64,000 bases of DNA from Profftia tarda. Lineage in GTDB: Bacteria; Pseudomonadota; Gammaproteobacteria; Enterobacterales; Enterobacteriaceae. This document shows, piece after piece, positions 54,193-64,000 of this stretch; positions within the stretch are counted from its first letter, which is position 1, and each line of letters starts with the position of its first letter. The stretch is from contig NZ_LR890047.1 in NCBI RefSeq assembly GCF_904848675.1, positions 930,001-994,000 on the forward strand, given 5' to 3'. Made by a program: the position numbers and the translations under genes. The notes under the pieces are model-generated. The model ran no database searches and was not told where the DNA came from. It saw nothing but the letters and a program-made list of their open reading frames with translations.

Positions 54193-55332
54193 TATCTTTA
54201 ATTTTGAAACAATCTTCTAATCTAGATTATCTCTCTAATATTATTTAATTCACTTATATATAAATAATTATTTTCTGTGTTAACAGTTTTGTTGAGAATA
54301 ATTCAAATTAACTTATTATATAATGAAAGGACAAGAATAACATATGAATGAATAAATAAAACTAACATCTAAAACTATAGAGCTAAGATCCAGAATAGAC
54401 TGACTTATTCATAATGAACTAGTACATTGCCGATAAATATGCCTTCTTAAAGCTACTATTATCTGTTTATTATATTGTAGTTATATTACCACTGTAGTTA
54501 TCTTCTGCCTATAAGATTAGGAGAAGTATTTCAATCTATGGTTTATAGATTAAGATCAAGAGTATAAACTATAACTTAAAATTTATGCGATAATATCACT
54601 CATTTTCTTAATAAGTCCATAGACAAAGATTGAGTATGGTGTACAATGTATCTCAAAGAAGGAAGCGAGACCTATATAATGATTTATTAAGACTTAGACA
54701 GTTATATCTATAAAAATACTGCGCGGAGTCAAGATAAATAAGATTAGTTCGTATCAAAAATAAGTAGTGTGTTAATTATTAATTACTGTTTTCTGTAGTT
54801 ATTTATTGAAAATACATATCTAATTCAAATTAATGTAATGCAAAAAGCATGACTTAAGAAACAAATAAAGACAAATAACCTTGAATTAATCAACAAGAAG
54901 ATGAATAAGCCAAAATCAAAAATATCTATATAAAGATATAGATTGATAGAGTAAACTAGCTAAGTTACTCAGCAAACAATTTCTTATAAATCTAACATAC
55001 GTACAGTGATTTGATCTAAACATAATAAAAAGAAAAACACTCATAAAATAGCTTAAGCTAATAATATTAATTAGAAAGAAGTTCAAAATCTTTTTTATAA
55101 TATAATTAACTTAATCAAAAACATTAAAAAGATTTTATCTTTAGATCCTTATTCTTTATACTATGCACAACGCATGATTAAATTTTATTTCAAATAAAAC
55201 CTGAAAACATTAATTATTACAAAATTATTTCTTTATTGAACTATGATTATGCTATTTTTAATGCATTTACTTTTAAACCGGTAAACATTCAGTTAATATC
55301 CCATTTCTGTGATTTGAATCGGGTAAGTTTTC
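54193..55332. other. gene-free region
   Basis: About 1.1 kb between rnt and rplM without a gene. Short dyads only (GTTTATA/TATAAAC near 54541, ATCTATAT/ATATAGAT near 54926). Confidence 0.6.
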
Positions 55333-55761
55333 ATGAAAACTTTTACAGCTAAGTCAGAAACAATCAATCGTACATGGTATGTAGTTGATGCTACAGGAAA
55401 AAAATTAGGACGTTTGGCTACTTCAATCGCTTCTCTCCTCCGTGGCAAGCACAAGCCGGAGTATACTCCACATGTAGATACCGGTGATTATATAATAGTT
55501 ATAAATGCAGAAAAAGTTGCTATTACAGGAAATAAGCGTTCTGACAAGATATATTACCATTACAGCGGATACATCGGTGGCCTCAAACAGGTCACATTTG
55601 AAGAAATGATTAGTCGCCACCCTGAGCGTGTACTTGAAACTGCGGTTAGAGGTATGTTACCTAAGGGATCATTAGGTGGTGCTATGTACCGTAAATTAAA
55701 AGTTTATGCAGGAAACCTACATAAACATACGGCACAGAAACCACAAATTCTTGACATTTAA
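55333..55761 (+). CDS. rplM: 50S ribosomal protein L13
   Basis: Early-assembly protein of the large subunit. 142 residues, as in E. coli, starting MKTFTAKSETINRTWYVVDA, with GKKLGRLATSIASLLRGKHK, YTPHVDTGDYIIVINAEKVA and MLPKGSLGGAMYRKLKVYAG. Start ATG at 55333 with GGGTAAG upstream. It is followed by rpsI after 15 bases, the universal rplM-rpsI operon. In E. coli L13 binds its own leader to repress the operon; whether the leader structure survives here is not clear by eye. Confidence 0.98.
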   Translation: MKTFTAKSETINRTWYVVDATGKKLGRLATSIASLLRGKHKPEYTPHVDTGDYIIVINAEKVAITGNKRSDKIYYHYSGYIGGLKQVTFEEMISRHPERVLETAVRGMLPKGSLGGAMYRKLKVYAGNLHKHTAQKPQILDI

Positions 55762-55776
55762 TTGGAATAGAAAGCA

Positions 55777-56169
55777 ATGTCTGAAGAGAAATATTACGGC
55801 ACTGGACGGCGAAAAAGATCTGCTGCTCGAGTTTTTATTAAGAAAGGTAGTGGTGATATTTTAATTAATCAGCGCAACTTGGAGCAGTATTTTGGTCGTA
55901 AAACTGCTCATATGGTAGTACGTCAACCTCTAGAACTTGTAAAAATGGTTGATAATTTCGACCTTTACATTACAGTTAAGGGTGGCGGTATATCTGGTCA
56001 AGCTGGTGCAATACGTCACGGAATTACGCGTGCTCTAATTAAATACGATGCACTCCTGCAAGGTACATTGCGTACAGCTGGGTTCGTTACCCGTGATGCT
56101 CGTCAGGTTGAACGTAAAAAAGTAGGACTGCGTAAAGCACGTCGTCGTCCTCAGTTCTCTAAACGTTAA
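55777..56169 (+). CDS. rpsI: 30S ribosomal protein S9
   Basis: Small-subunit protein whose C-terminal tail reaches the P-site tRNA. 130 residues, as in E. coli: YYGTGRRKRSAARVFIKKGS near the start, RQPLELVKMVDNFDLYITVK, GQAGAIRHGITRALIKYD, and the basic tail KARRRPQFSKR ending in the conserved Arg that contacts tRNA. It lies 15 bases after rplM with its own SD (GGAATAG). sspA and sspB, which follow in E. coli, are missing. Confidence 0.98.
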   Translation: MSEEKYYGTGRRKRSAARVFIKKGSGDILINQRNLEQYFGRKTAHMVVRQPLELVKMVDNFDLYITVKGGGISGQAGAIRHGITRALIKYDALLQGTLRTAGFVTRDARQVERKKVGLRKARRRPQFSKR

Positions 56170-56975
56170 TCAATATATATTGCAAGCGACAAGTAATATT
56201 GTAATTTACAGCTTGCCGGTAGGCATGCAAAAAGAATCCATGCTAATAAAATTGCACAAAATATTTCGGTAAGCTATTGCGACATTATTAAAAATGCACT
56301 AATAAGTGTTCTCATTCTGTACAGGGGAGATAATAAGATATTATCATTTTAAGGTCAGTAACAAATTTAATAGATAAATTATTTATCTCTAAATATTTAT
56401 ATAATGAAATAAATATAATTAGTACCTTACAATATACTTATTTTCTGTAAAATATAGTTATGTACATTATTTATGATAAGTTAATGATATTAACTAACGT
56501 AGTGTACTAGCCTGATTTAATCAATTATATAATCTATTGCATAGATAACTAGGCTGTAATCCTTATATTGATATCCTCAGCCAGGAATTATTATTCTACA
56601 TAAAAATGAGTAGGATCATTTAATTTCTTTATCCTTATCAAGGCACCTACTACACTAATTTTAGGTGATTCCACTTACATAAAAGACCTAATTTGCAGGA
56701 TCTGCAGATATTTCTCTTTTAAGAAATAGAAAGTACAAAATATTATTTACTATAATAGGGGGTTTATTTAATCAATTTCTTATCTATGTCAATCATCATT
56801 TATAATGATTGTTACGCAGAAAACCTAAAATAAATCCAATAAAATCATAATAATCCCTTTAAGGGATTCTATAGTCCTAAAGACTAATTTAAAAGATCTA
56901 CATTCTATTTACATATGTCTGAATAAATGGATGATATATTATTAGATAATCTAAATAAATATTTGAGTGAGAGGT
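56170..56975. other. gene-free region
   Basis: About 0.8 kb between rpsI and ffs. Short dyads include AATCCC/GGGATT at 56852-56868 and CAATCAT/ATGATTG near 56800. sspAB remnants are not recognised. Confidence 0.65.
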
Positions 56976-57085
56976 GAAGGAACTGCTAGCTTAAAACCAG
57001 CACCCACTTATCTTGCTACGGCTGCTTCTTTCCAGATCTGACCGAGTTCACAATTTAGAGTTGCAGGGAAACTAACAGAACCTTC
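56976..57085 (-). ncRNA. ffs: 4.5S RNA of the signal recognition particle
   Basis: On the minus strand the core GGTCAGATCTGGAAAGAAGC reproduces the SRP RNA domain IV (E. coli GGTCAGGTCCGGAAGGAAGC): the GGAA-type tetraloop hairpin and asymmetric loop that bind Ffh. The ends pair (GAAGGTTCTGTTAG with CTAGCAGTTCCTTC) as in the bacterial rod-shaped RNA of about 110 bases. Directs Ffh to ribosomes translating membrane proteins such as ThiP and PotB/C. Differences from E. coli are mostly G/C to A/T while the fold is kept. Confidence 0.95.
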
Positions 57086-57547
57086 GTTGTTAGATTTTTT
57101 CTAACTAGACATAATCACATAGTATCATAGAATATACTACATTACAATTATTATTTTATATTCAACTGGCTCACTGAGCTTAATATGAACAAGACTTTAT
57201 TTGCTGATAAAGTAATTAATAAAGAATTAATGCATAAAATTATGCTGTTATTTAGAGAGCAATCCTTCTTAAATCACATTATCTACTATATAAACATCTA
57301 TATAAATATTCTTAATATCTTTATTTTATATGAAATATATTTATATTTCTTGTTGAGCTATTATTAATATTGAGTTATTTTTATTTGAAAAGACTTAAAA
57401 TATCAAATTACTTTTTCTGCATAAATTATACGACAAAAATAACTTAATGTGCTTCACTGAAGATATTATAATGTATTCAGGAAATTATACAATTTTTTAT
57501 CTTTATTAAGGAAATATAAAAATTTAGATAAAATATAAAATAATTCA

Positions 57548-57582
57548 GGAATATAGTACTATGCAGAAGTAAACTATATTCC
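57548..57582 (+). repeat. 10-bp hairpin followed by T-rich DNA
   Basis: GGAATATAGT pairs with ACTATATTCC around 15 bases. The plus-strand sequence after it (GTGAGTTATTTTATTTTA) is T-rich, like a weak terminator, but no plus-strand gene precedes it. Confidence 0.5.
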
Positions 57583-57657
57583 GTGAGTTATTTTATTTTA
57601 AAAAGAGTATGAAAAAGCATGAAGTCATCTTGATTGATCTATGCCTCCAGAAAGAAC

Positions 57658-57690
57658 TTGTATAATATTTCTGCTAGAAATATTATACAA
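57658..57690. repeat. perfect 15-bp hairpin
   Basis: TTGTATAATATTTCT pairs with AGAAATATTATACAA around GCT. It lies about 195 bases downstream of the udk stop. Confidence 0.75.
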
Positions 57691-57884
57691 ACAAAAAAAT
57701 ACGAAAAACATAAAAGAGATGATTTTCTTAAAATACCAATATGTCTATAATACAGGAATATCATATACTTCAATAATATAAAATCTTAGAACTGATTATG
57801 CAATAAAATATATCATATTCTATCATTCAAACAGTGCTAATAGACACAAAGAGCCAAAATACTGTTTAATGTCTTTTAATTATC

Positions 57885-58526
57885 TTATTTGAAAAACTCA
57901 CTAATTTTTGCCTTAAGGATGTCTATAGCAATACGGTTCTTACCGCCACGTGGCACTATAATATCTACATATTGTTTAGAAGGTTCAATGAACTGCAAGA
58001 ACATAGGGCGAACTGTTCTCTGATATTGATCCATAACTGAATCCATTGAACGACCGCGCTCTTTTACATCACGTCTAATACGGCGCATCAAGCAAATATC
58101 TAACGGTGTGTCAACAAAAATAGAAAAATTGAGTTCATTACGCAAACGAGCATCTGTTAACAATAAAATTCCTTCCAAAATGATAACTTTTTTAGGCTCT
58201 ATATGAATAGTACCTTGCTTACGCGTATGTTCCACATAACTATATTGTGGAAGCTCCACGGATTGACCCACTTTAAGTCTTTGTAAATGCTGAAGTAGTA
58301 AACTATGGTCCATCGCATTTGGATGGTCATAATTAGTTCTAATACGGGCTTGCATTGTAAGCTCAGTCTGATCTTTATAATAACAATCTTCTGGGATCAC
58401 ACCGATGTTTTCTTCACCTACTTTCTCGGATAACTCAAGATAGAGTGTATTTGCGATCAAACTCTTACCTGAAGCAGATGCTCCTGTGATCCCAATAATA
58501 ACGCAATTATAGGAATTATTAGTCAT
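57885..58526 (-). CDS. udk: Uridine kinase
   Basis: Phosphorylates uridine and cytidine in pyrimidine salvage. P-loop GITGASASGKSLIANTLY (about residues 12-29), PEDCYYKDQTEL, NYDHPNAMDHSLL, YSYVEHTRKQGT, EGILLLTDARLRNELNFSIF, RRIRRDVKERGRSMDSV. 213 residues, as in E. coli. Salvage of pyrimidine nucleosides suggests use of host nucleosides. It stands alone with large gaps on both sides; dcd and the E. coli neighbours are absent. Confidence 0.97.
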   Translation of the reverse strand: MTNNSYNCVIIGITGASASGKSLIANTLYLELSEKVGEENIGVIPEDCYYKDQTELTMQARIRTNYDHPNAMDHSLLLQHLQRLKVGQSVELPQYSYVEHTRKQGTIHIEPKKVIILEGILLLTDARLRNELNFSIFVDTPLDICLMRRIRRDVKERGRSMDSVMDQYQRTVRPMFLQFIEPSKQYVDIIVPRGGKNRIAIDILKAKISEFFK

Positions 58527-61500
58527 ATATAAAGACCTATTGTTAAATATCTAACGGGAGGCTTAGTAAAGAGATCATTATTTACTGCCTGCCTATTATA
58601 ATGTATCATTGAAGAGGTGAATAAAATTCATACATTATTCTATAAATTATAATAATCTTTTTTCAATAAAAAACCAGAGAAGATTTATTACATAAGAATA
58701 GATGGGATAAACGATATGATCTCTTATTCTAGATAAGATTAAGATAGGATTAGTAAAATTTCTCATAATAGCGCTTTACCAGGTGTCTTTGTTATCCCAA
58801 ATAATTAGATACTAAGACGTGTTATCTCCCTAAGTTCACTAACTATTCCTAAAAACTAGTAAATAAGTATTCTATAATTATCTATCAATATAGATTCAAA
58901 GAACATTTATATATCTTGGTAGATATCATATAACTAAAGAGAATTGGAGTAGTCTGATCTTTTTAAAAGATTATCACCTATACATTAATATGATAGATAT
59001 TTATTTGCATGGTAATATAAAATATGATTAGAAAATCTATGGATTTCTCTGGTTATTTGAAATTACGAGAGAAAATATCAATATCTCTGTAAAAACAACT
59101 AAAAATAAAAATATGTTTTCTATATTTTATAAGTCAATAGGAATTGACCTTAAGAAGGTTATGAATAATTTAGTTAATAAACTTAATAGGATTTTATATA
59201 GTATGCAGATAATCTGCAGTTCCTGATTCTTGACATTGATGTTAATTATCACATACAGACATATTGCAAAATATCTGATAGGAGTTATCTGGAAGATCTC
59301 CTATAAGTATTTTGGAAATGCATATCTCCTCATACATTAATCATCAATTATATCTAAGAGATTATCCAATTAATATGATCTTACTGTTACAGTAACATTA
59401 ATACTAATCTTTTGGAATCCTAATATATACAGAAGTTTTTCATAATATCTAATATCGATAATCTAAAGTTACTCAGGATTAAAGAAAACTGCTTAATACC
59501 ATAATATCGTAACTGATATTATTCATAAACTAATAAAAACTTTAATAATACAGAAAGATGTTGACCTGACAGAGAAAGTAAAGTTATTTAATTGATTCAA
59601 AAGTGTATTTTTAAAAATATGTTAAGCTTATAATCACCATGAATTACTAGAGTGTATTCTATAATGGGATAAAAAAGGAGCTATATATTTTATAAAAAAG
59701 CATGTGAATTTCTTTCTTTAATAAATATTAAGGAATAGCTTAGCAAGTATCAGACATAGATAATCGTTATATTTCATATGATTCTTTTAAAAATTATATT
59801 GGCTTTGCAATATATTAACTGAATGATATTTATAGATAACGGTTTCGGCGCTGCTCTCAAAAGATTTTACATAAAATCAATACTGTTACAGTAGTAAGAT
59901 GTTAAGTATAAAATACAGGAAATGACTAATATTTTAATCTAAAAATTATAATAATCTATAAAAAATGAAATGCGATGAGTAATACTAATCTATTATGTTA
60001 TGTATGTAGCTGACTAACATATTAAAACTAAATATTATAAGCATAATCTATACTCGCTACAGTATCTTATCTTTCTGATCTGTGCTTACTTTGATATAAG
60101 GAATGTATTTCTTAAAGAACTCATTCAAGTAATAATAATTAGTTCTATGGTCTCTACATAGAATATAGATACCTAGTATTAAATAAATAATAATCTTAAA
60201 ATTTAGTACTTTAAATATGATAGAATATCAGATCCAGGTAAAATATACTCTGCGCTAATAAAATTAATATTAATCCTTTAAAAGGAATAATCTTAACAAG
60301 ATTGTTACGTTATTAGCAAATCAAAAAGTTCTAGAGTTTATTAAAATCAGCAGCAATTGATCTATATCTTAAATTAGAAGAGTATTTAATTATGCTTCTT
60401 TTTAAATGTATATTTATTAAGGGATAAATCCCCGTCCAGGAGGAATTGATCATGGTGAACTGTATAATAAAAGTCTTCAACTGATAAGATCATCTTTATA
60501 TCTTAGCAAAAAAATATATTAGTAGAAATTATCTTATATCATATAAAATAAATCCTACAGTAACTAACTTTATAAGTTAATATTCAAATGTTTATGAAAT
60601 GTTTTATTAATTATACAAGAGCATGGTAGCTTAACTGATTTTTAATTAAAATATATACTTAATTTATTATGGTACTAACCGAATAAAAAAATTAAATATC
60701 ACAAACAGCTGATGTTTACTTTGGTAAATTGCAGCGAAGGTAGTCTTCGAGACTTAATATATGTAAGGTGGAAGCAATAAATATTCACACAATTATTATT
60801 ACTAGCAGGAATCATGTTCAGTTAGAAAAGGAAATAATGCTTTGTCTGATCAAGTAAAAAGACAGCTATTACTCTCCTCTTGTGTTCTATACGATGCAAA
60901 CCATAGGATAATATCCACAAGAGTTATACAAAATGATTGTTTAAATATGCATTTAAGATGATTAATATAAGAGCTTAATGCATTAGCTAATAAGTATTTA
61001 ATCAATTAACATATCTTTATTAACTATAAAGATATCTGTTTTCTCCTTTATGTGATCTTTTCTGATTTCCTGAATCATAAAACATCATATTAATAATTCT
61101 TTTATAATGCATCTAGTGTGTAAACATAAAACAGATCCTCAATGATATATTATTGCATACTTCATACTAAGTTATACTAGCGCAAATGCAGCAAAAAATT
61201 TTCAGAAAGTATGATTTTAACACCCTTGTTTAAAAAAATATTGTTATATTTAAAGAGTAATTTCAATGACTCATCATTCCATGATGATCTCACTTATCTA
61301 GAAATAGACTGCACGACTTTACTTGTTTGGTTTATTTAAAATATTTTACATGGTTGCAAATAGGAGCGACTTAATACACAAGAATATACTATAAAATAAA
61401 TACAAAAAGCTAATATTATTACTAAAGTCATTCTAAATAAACAGAATATATATTTCCTCTTAATAGTTATGTTTAAACTTTAAGGATGATACTAATATAT

Positions 61501-61796
61501 AGAGTATAGCCTAGTATGGCTACTATAATAGCAAAACTCAAGCAACATATTTTAAATCTTTCTTATGGTAATACAGGAGACTATGTCTCCTTACAGATAA
61601 ATCATCTGTCTAACAGAAGATCCTTAGTATATATTTATAATTTTATATATCTCACTAGTACATACATAATATTTGAGAGAATTTTATTTTCAGAGCAGAT
61701 TGCAATAGTAATATCGTGCTCTTCAGTGCTTTTACTAAGATTTTATCCTTATTTGTATGAGGCTTTTTTTGTAAAAAACACATAAGATACTAGAAA
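58527..61796. other. largest gene-free region
   Basis: About 3.3 kb. It holds a well-formed SD plus ATG followed by only 10 codons (60438-60484). A plus-strand frame of 89 codons (61516-61785) ends just before rlmB, and short dyads such as ATAGGAG/CTCCTAT near 59280 occur. In E. coli rnr lies upstream of rlmB; no remnant is readable here. Confidence 0.6.
61516..61785 (+). CDS. doubtful 89-residue open frame
   Basis: Begins MATIIAKLKQHILNLSYGNT and has two hydrophobic stretches (about 36-56 and 62-80) that could be membrane segments. No family is recognised and no convincing SD precedes the ATG. At this base composition about one or two frames of this length are expected by chance in the deserts of the window. 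It ends 11 bases from the rlmB stop on the other strand. Most likely spurious; recorded because the first 30 codons look more protein-like than neighbouring frames. Confidence 0.15.
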   Translation: MATIIAKLKQHILNLSYGNTGDYVSLQINHLSNRRSLVYIYNFIYLTSTYIIFERILFSEQIAIVISCSSVLLLRFYPYLYEAFFVKNT

Positions 61797-62576
61797 CTAC
61801 TCTACATTAATAGTTAAATCCTTACAGGAAAACTGGCTACGCTGACGGACTAATTCAAACAAGCATATACCTGTTGCAACAGAAACGTTTAGAGAAGCAA
61901 GGCTACCAGCCATTGGAATTCTAATCAACTCATCACAATGAGCGCGAGTTAAACGACGCAAACCATTACCCTCAGAACCCATTACTAATGCCAGCGCAAT
62001 TTGGCTAGTGATGTTAATTTGGTATAAGCTTTTATTAGCTTCAATAACAGTTCCAAAGATCCAGACTTTATGATCCTGCAAATAACGCATAGTGCGTGCT
62101 AAGTTGGTTACGGGAATTAATGGAACAGTTTCCGCGGCACCACAAGCTATTTTTTTGGCTGTTGCATTCAATTGTGCAGACCTATCTTTGGGAATAATAA
62201 CCATATCGACAGCGGCAGCATCAGCGCTACGCAAACATGCTCCGAGATTATGCGGGTCGGTTACTCCGTCCAGAATCAGGAGTAATGGAGGATTCTTCGA
62301 CTGTTTAAGCAAAGAGGGCAAATTTTTTTCCTGATACTCTCTACCTTGAAGAACACGTGCGATAATCCCCTGATGCACCCCACTTGCCGCTTCTTTATTC
62401 AACCAACGACGATGAGCTAACTGAACAACAATACCTATTTTCTCAAGTTTTGCGATTAGCAGCATAAGATTACGATCTTTATGACCATGCATTACAAAAA
62501 CCTCAAGAAAACGATGCGGTTCGCATGTAAGTAAGGTTTGAATAGAGTGAATACCGTAGATAATTTGATTCATCAT
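61797..62576 (-). CDS. rlmB: 23S rRNA (guanosine-2'-O-)-methyltransferase
   Basis: SPOUT enzyme methylating G2251 in the P-loop of 23S rRNA. N-terminal substrate-binding domain (about 1-75; IYGIHSIQTLL, ASGVHQGIIARV) and C-terminal knotted SAM domain with LDGVTDPHNLGACLRSADAA, KKIACGAAETVPLIPVTNLA, LVMGSEGNGLRRL and PMAGSLASLNVSVATGICL. 259 residues versus 243 in E. coli. Two start ATGs are adjacent (62576 and 62573); the family start cannot be distinguished. rnr is missing upstream. Confidence 0.97.
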   Translation of the reverse strand: MMNQIIYGIHSIQTLLTCEPHRFLEVFVMHGHKDRNLMLLIAKLEKIGIVVQLAHRRWLNKEAASGVHQGIIARVLQGREYQEKNLPSLLKQSKNPPLLLILDGVTDPHNLGACLRSADAAAVDMVIIPKDRSAQLNATAKKIACGAAETVPLIPVTNLARTMRYLQDHKVWIFGTVIEANKSLYQINITSQIALALVMGSEGNGLRRLTRAHCDELIRIPMAGSLASLNVSVATGICLFELVRQRSQFSCKDLTINVE

Positions 62577-63246
62577 TTGTCATACTATAATATTAACTAC
62601 CTATATCAATTTCTTATAAAATATATAAGTATTAGATTTTAGGTAGACATAAATTTATCCTATTTCTCACTAAAATCATATCATTGCTTCTAATGATTTT
62701 ATAAAATTTTTTTATTTTTTAAAGAAAAAATAGATGAATTGTGCTAATTGCTAGAATTAATAAAGCTATTCCGATCTAAAGATTGTATATTAGATAATTA
62801 TCAGATATCTAAGAATACTTTTATTCAAAAAAGTACCTAATAAATCACAATACTATTTATGCTTTCCCGACTACCTTATATACTTATCCATGAGAAATGA
62901 TAAAATATTACTCTAAATATGGATATTACGAATATCTAACTAATACTAAATATATTAGAAATAAAAAGTTCGCTCAATAAACAAAAGATACTTAAATTAT
63001 ATTTTGTTATGAAATATATAATTCAATATTATTGAGCATAACTATATTAATATTAAGGATAAGCATCAATAATAGTTAGTTTAATAATACAATTTATCCC
63101 TTGCTCTATCACTACAAGTCTTATGATATGCGTTATTTATTAATGAGTATATGACGATATCTATTAACAAATTAAGGAATTAAAATATTATATACAGATA
63201 TGATAATAATAGAGAGTAACTATTTGTGACCTCTATTATTTATATA
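62577..63246. other. gene-free region
   Basis: Between pykF and rlmB. It contains the dyad 62671-62701 with a T-run, and an 8-bp A/T dyad (TATTTTTT/AAAAAATA) near 62713. No gene. Confidence 0.65.
62671..62701 (+). terminator. hairpin followed by T-run
   Basis: TAAAATCAT (62671-62679) pairs with ATGATTTTA (62693-62701) around 13 bases and is followed by TAAAATTTTTTTATTTTTT. The plus-strand shape is terminator-like, but the stem is AT-rich and no plus-strand gene lies close upstream. Confidence 0.35.
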
Positions 63247-64000
63247 CTAAAGTACGTGCACGGAAACTGTATTAACCGTATTATTTGACACTAGCGCACC
63301 AGAGATCATAACTACAATATCACCCTTTTGAGATAAACCGCTTTCAATTGCAATTTTTTTACCTATAAGGTAAAAATGATCTATAGAAGAAATATCTTTA
63401 ATAAGTATAGGCACGACGCCTTTACTTAATAACAGCTGGCACGAAGTTACTGGATCAGTAGTCAAGGCTAGGATCATCGCATTCGGGAAATATTTGCGCA
63501 CAGCTTTTGCAGATTTGCCACCCAAAGTTGCAATAACAATCAGTGGTGAATGTAATTTTTCAGAAGTTTTAACTGCTGCACAGCAAATAGCTTCAGTAAT
63601 ATTCATCTGATAATTACGATCAGTAGTCTCTATGCGGCTCTTCATGACACGGTCTGTACGCTCACATATAGTCGACATAATAGTTACTGCTTCCACTGGA
63701 TATTTACCCTTAGCACTCTCGCCGGAGAGCATAACGGCATCAGTGCCGTCTAGGATTGCATTAGCAACGTCACCTGCTTCTGCGCGAGTTGGACGTGGTT
63801 TTTTAATCATTGAGTCTAGCATCTGAGTAGCAGTGATAACTACTTTACTTGCTCGATTACATTTTGCAATCATCATTTTCTGCGCGAAGATTACTTCCTC
63901 AATAGGGATCTCAACACCGAGATCACCACGAGCGACCATAATACCGTCAGAAACTTCTAATATTTCTTCGAAGTTTCTGAGACCTTCTTGGTTTTCTATT
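63247..64000 (-). CDS. pykF: Pyruvate kinase I, N-terminus outside window
   Basis: Final ATP-forming step of glycolysis, phosphoenolpyruvate to pyruvate. About 251 C-terminal residues are visible; the frame is open to the window end, with IENQEGLRNFEEILEVSDGI upstream of the first in-window Met. Active-site and signature segments: IMVARGDLGVEIPIEEV, VITATQMLDSMIKKPRPTRA and DGTDAVMLSGESAKGKYP. The C-terminal regulatory domain ends with GDIVVMISGALV and TVSVHVL as in E. coli PykF. That close match to PykF rather than PykA identifies the isozyme. Confidence 0.97.
   Translation of the reverse strand, partial: IENQEGLRNFEEILEVSDGIMVARGDLGVEIPIEEVIFAQKMMIAKCNRASKVVITATQMLDSMIKKPRPTRAEAGDVANAILDGTDAVMLSGESAKGKYPVEAVTIMSTICERTDRVMKSRIETTDRNYQMNITEAICCAAVKTSEKLHSPLIVIATLGGKSAKAVRKYFPNAMILALTTDPVTSCQLLLSKGVVPILIKDISSIDHFYLIGKKIAIESGLSQKGDIVVMISGALVSNNTVNTVSVHVL

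Larger units (their letters stand above)
57086..57884. other. gene-free region
   Basis: A 60-codon hydrophobic frame at 57185-57367 is AT-driven and not credible. Hairpins lie at 57548-57582 and 57658-57690, downstream of udk. A promoter for ffs must lie just above 57085 but was not pinned down. Confidence 0.6.

Noticed and set aside
57185..57367. 60-codon plus-strand frame rich in Ile, Tyr and Asn
   Set aside because: Composition reflects base bias; no recognisable domain or ribosome-binding site.

Overview
The window is a strongly AT-rich bacterial chromosome segment of an enterobacterial lineage. Nearly every protein here closely resembles its Escherichia coli or Sodalis counterpart in length, motifs and operon order. 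Genes and RNAs cover only about half of the 64 kb by my tally. The rest is a series of 0.4 to 3.3 kb deserts with no recognisable gene. Single-copy housekeeping genes stranded in decaying DNA, a detached 23S-5S unit, no mobile elements and almost no regulators point to an obligate intracellular insect symbiont with an eroding genome. It is probably a Sodalis-allied gammaproteobacterium, for example a co-symbiont of mealybugs or a similar host. That placement is inference. The type II dehydroquinase beside accBC fits the Sodalis/Serratia/Yersinia arrangement rather than E. coli.

Layout: 1-2.8 kb yebC (cut by the window edge) and aspS; 3.8-7.1 kb the thiamine importer thiBPQ; 8.7-10 kb tilS; 10.4-14.8 kb the fatty-acid and phospholipid cluster rpmF-plsX-fabH-fabD-fabG-acpP (minus strand); 15.5-19.2 kb an rRNA unit of promoter, boxA, 23S, 5S and tRNA-Asp, without 16S; 19.4 kb znuC alone; 21-22 kb yqgE-ruvX; 24.3-27.7 kb potABC and tadA; 30.8 kb rplY inside a 361-bp near-identical inverted repeat; 32.4 kb trmB; 35-37 kb minCDE; 37.7 kb hha; 38.8-41.3 kb aroQ-accB-accC; 43-45 kb pth-ychF; 45.7-47.2 kb def-fmt; 48.8 kb glnS; 51.6 kb tal; 53.5 kb rnt; 55.3-56.2 kb rplM-rpsI; 57 kb the 4.5S SRP RNA gene ffs; 57.9 kb udk; 61.8 kb rlmB; 63.2 kb to the end pykF (cut by the window edge).

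Functionally the genes are a minimal translation kit (aminoacyl-tRNA synthetases, tRNA modification, formylation and deformylation, peptidyl-tRNA recycling, ribosomal proteins, SRP RNA), lipid synthesis from acetyl-CoA towards phosphatidic acid, division-site placement, and a few metabolic steps (transaldolase, pyruvate kinase, uridine kinase, dehydroquinase). Import of thiamine, polyamine and zinc remains in whole or in part. potD and znuB are missing from their usual places, so those transporters are partly dismantled or completed from elsewhere in the genome.

The most unusual structures are the 361-bp inverted repeat around rplY (358 of 361 positions match), the 23S unit with what looks like its own rrn P2-type promoter and a spacer boxA although 16S is gone, and a set of long, nearly perfect hairpins (12-17 bp stems, 3-4 nt loops) scattered through otherwise decaying intergenic DNA.
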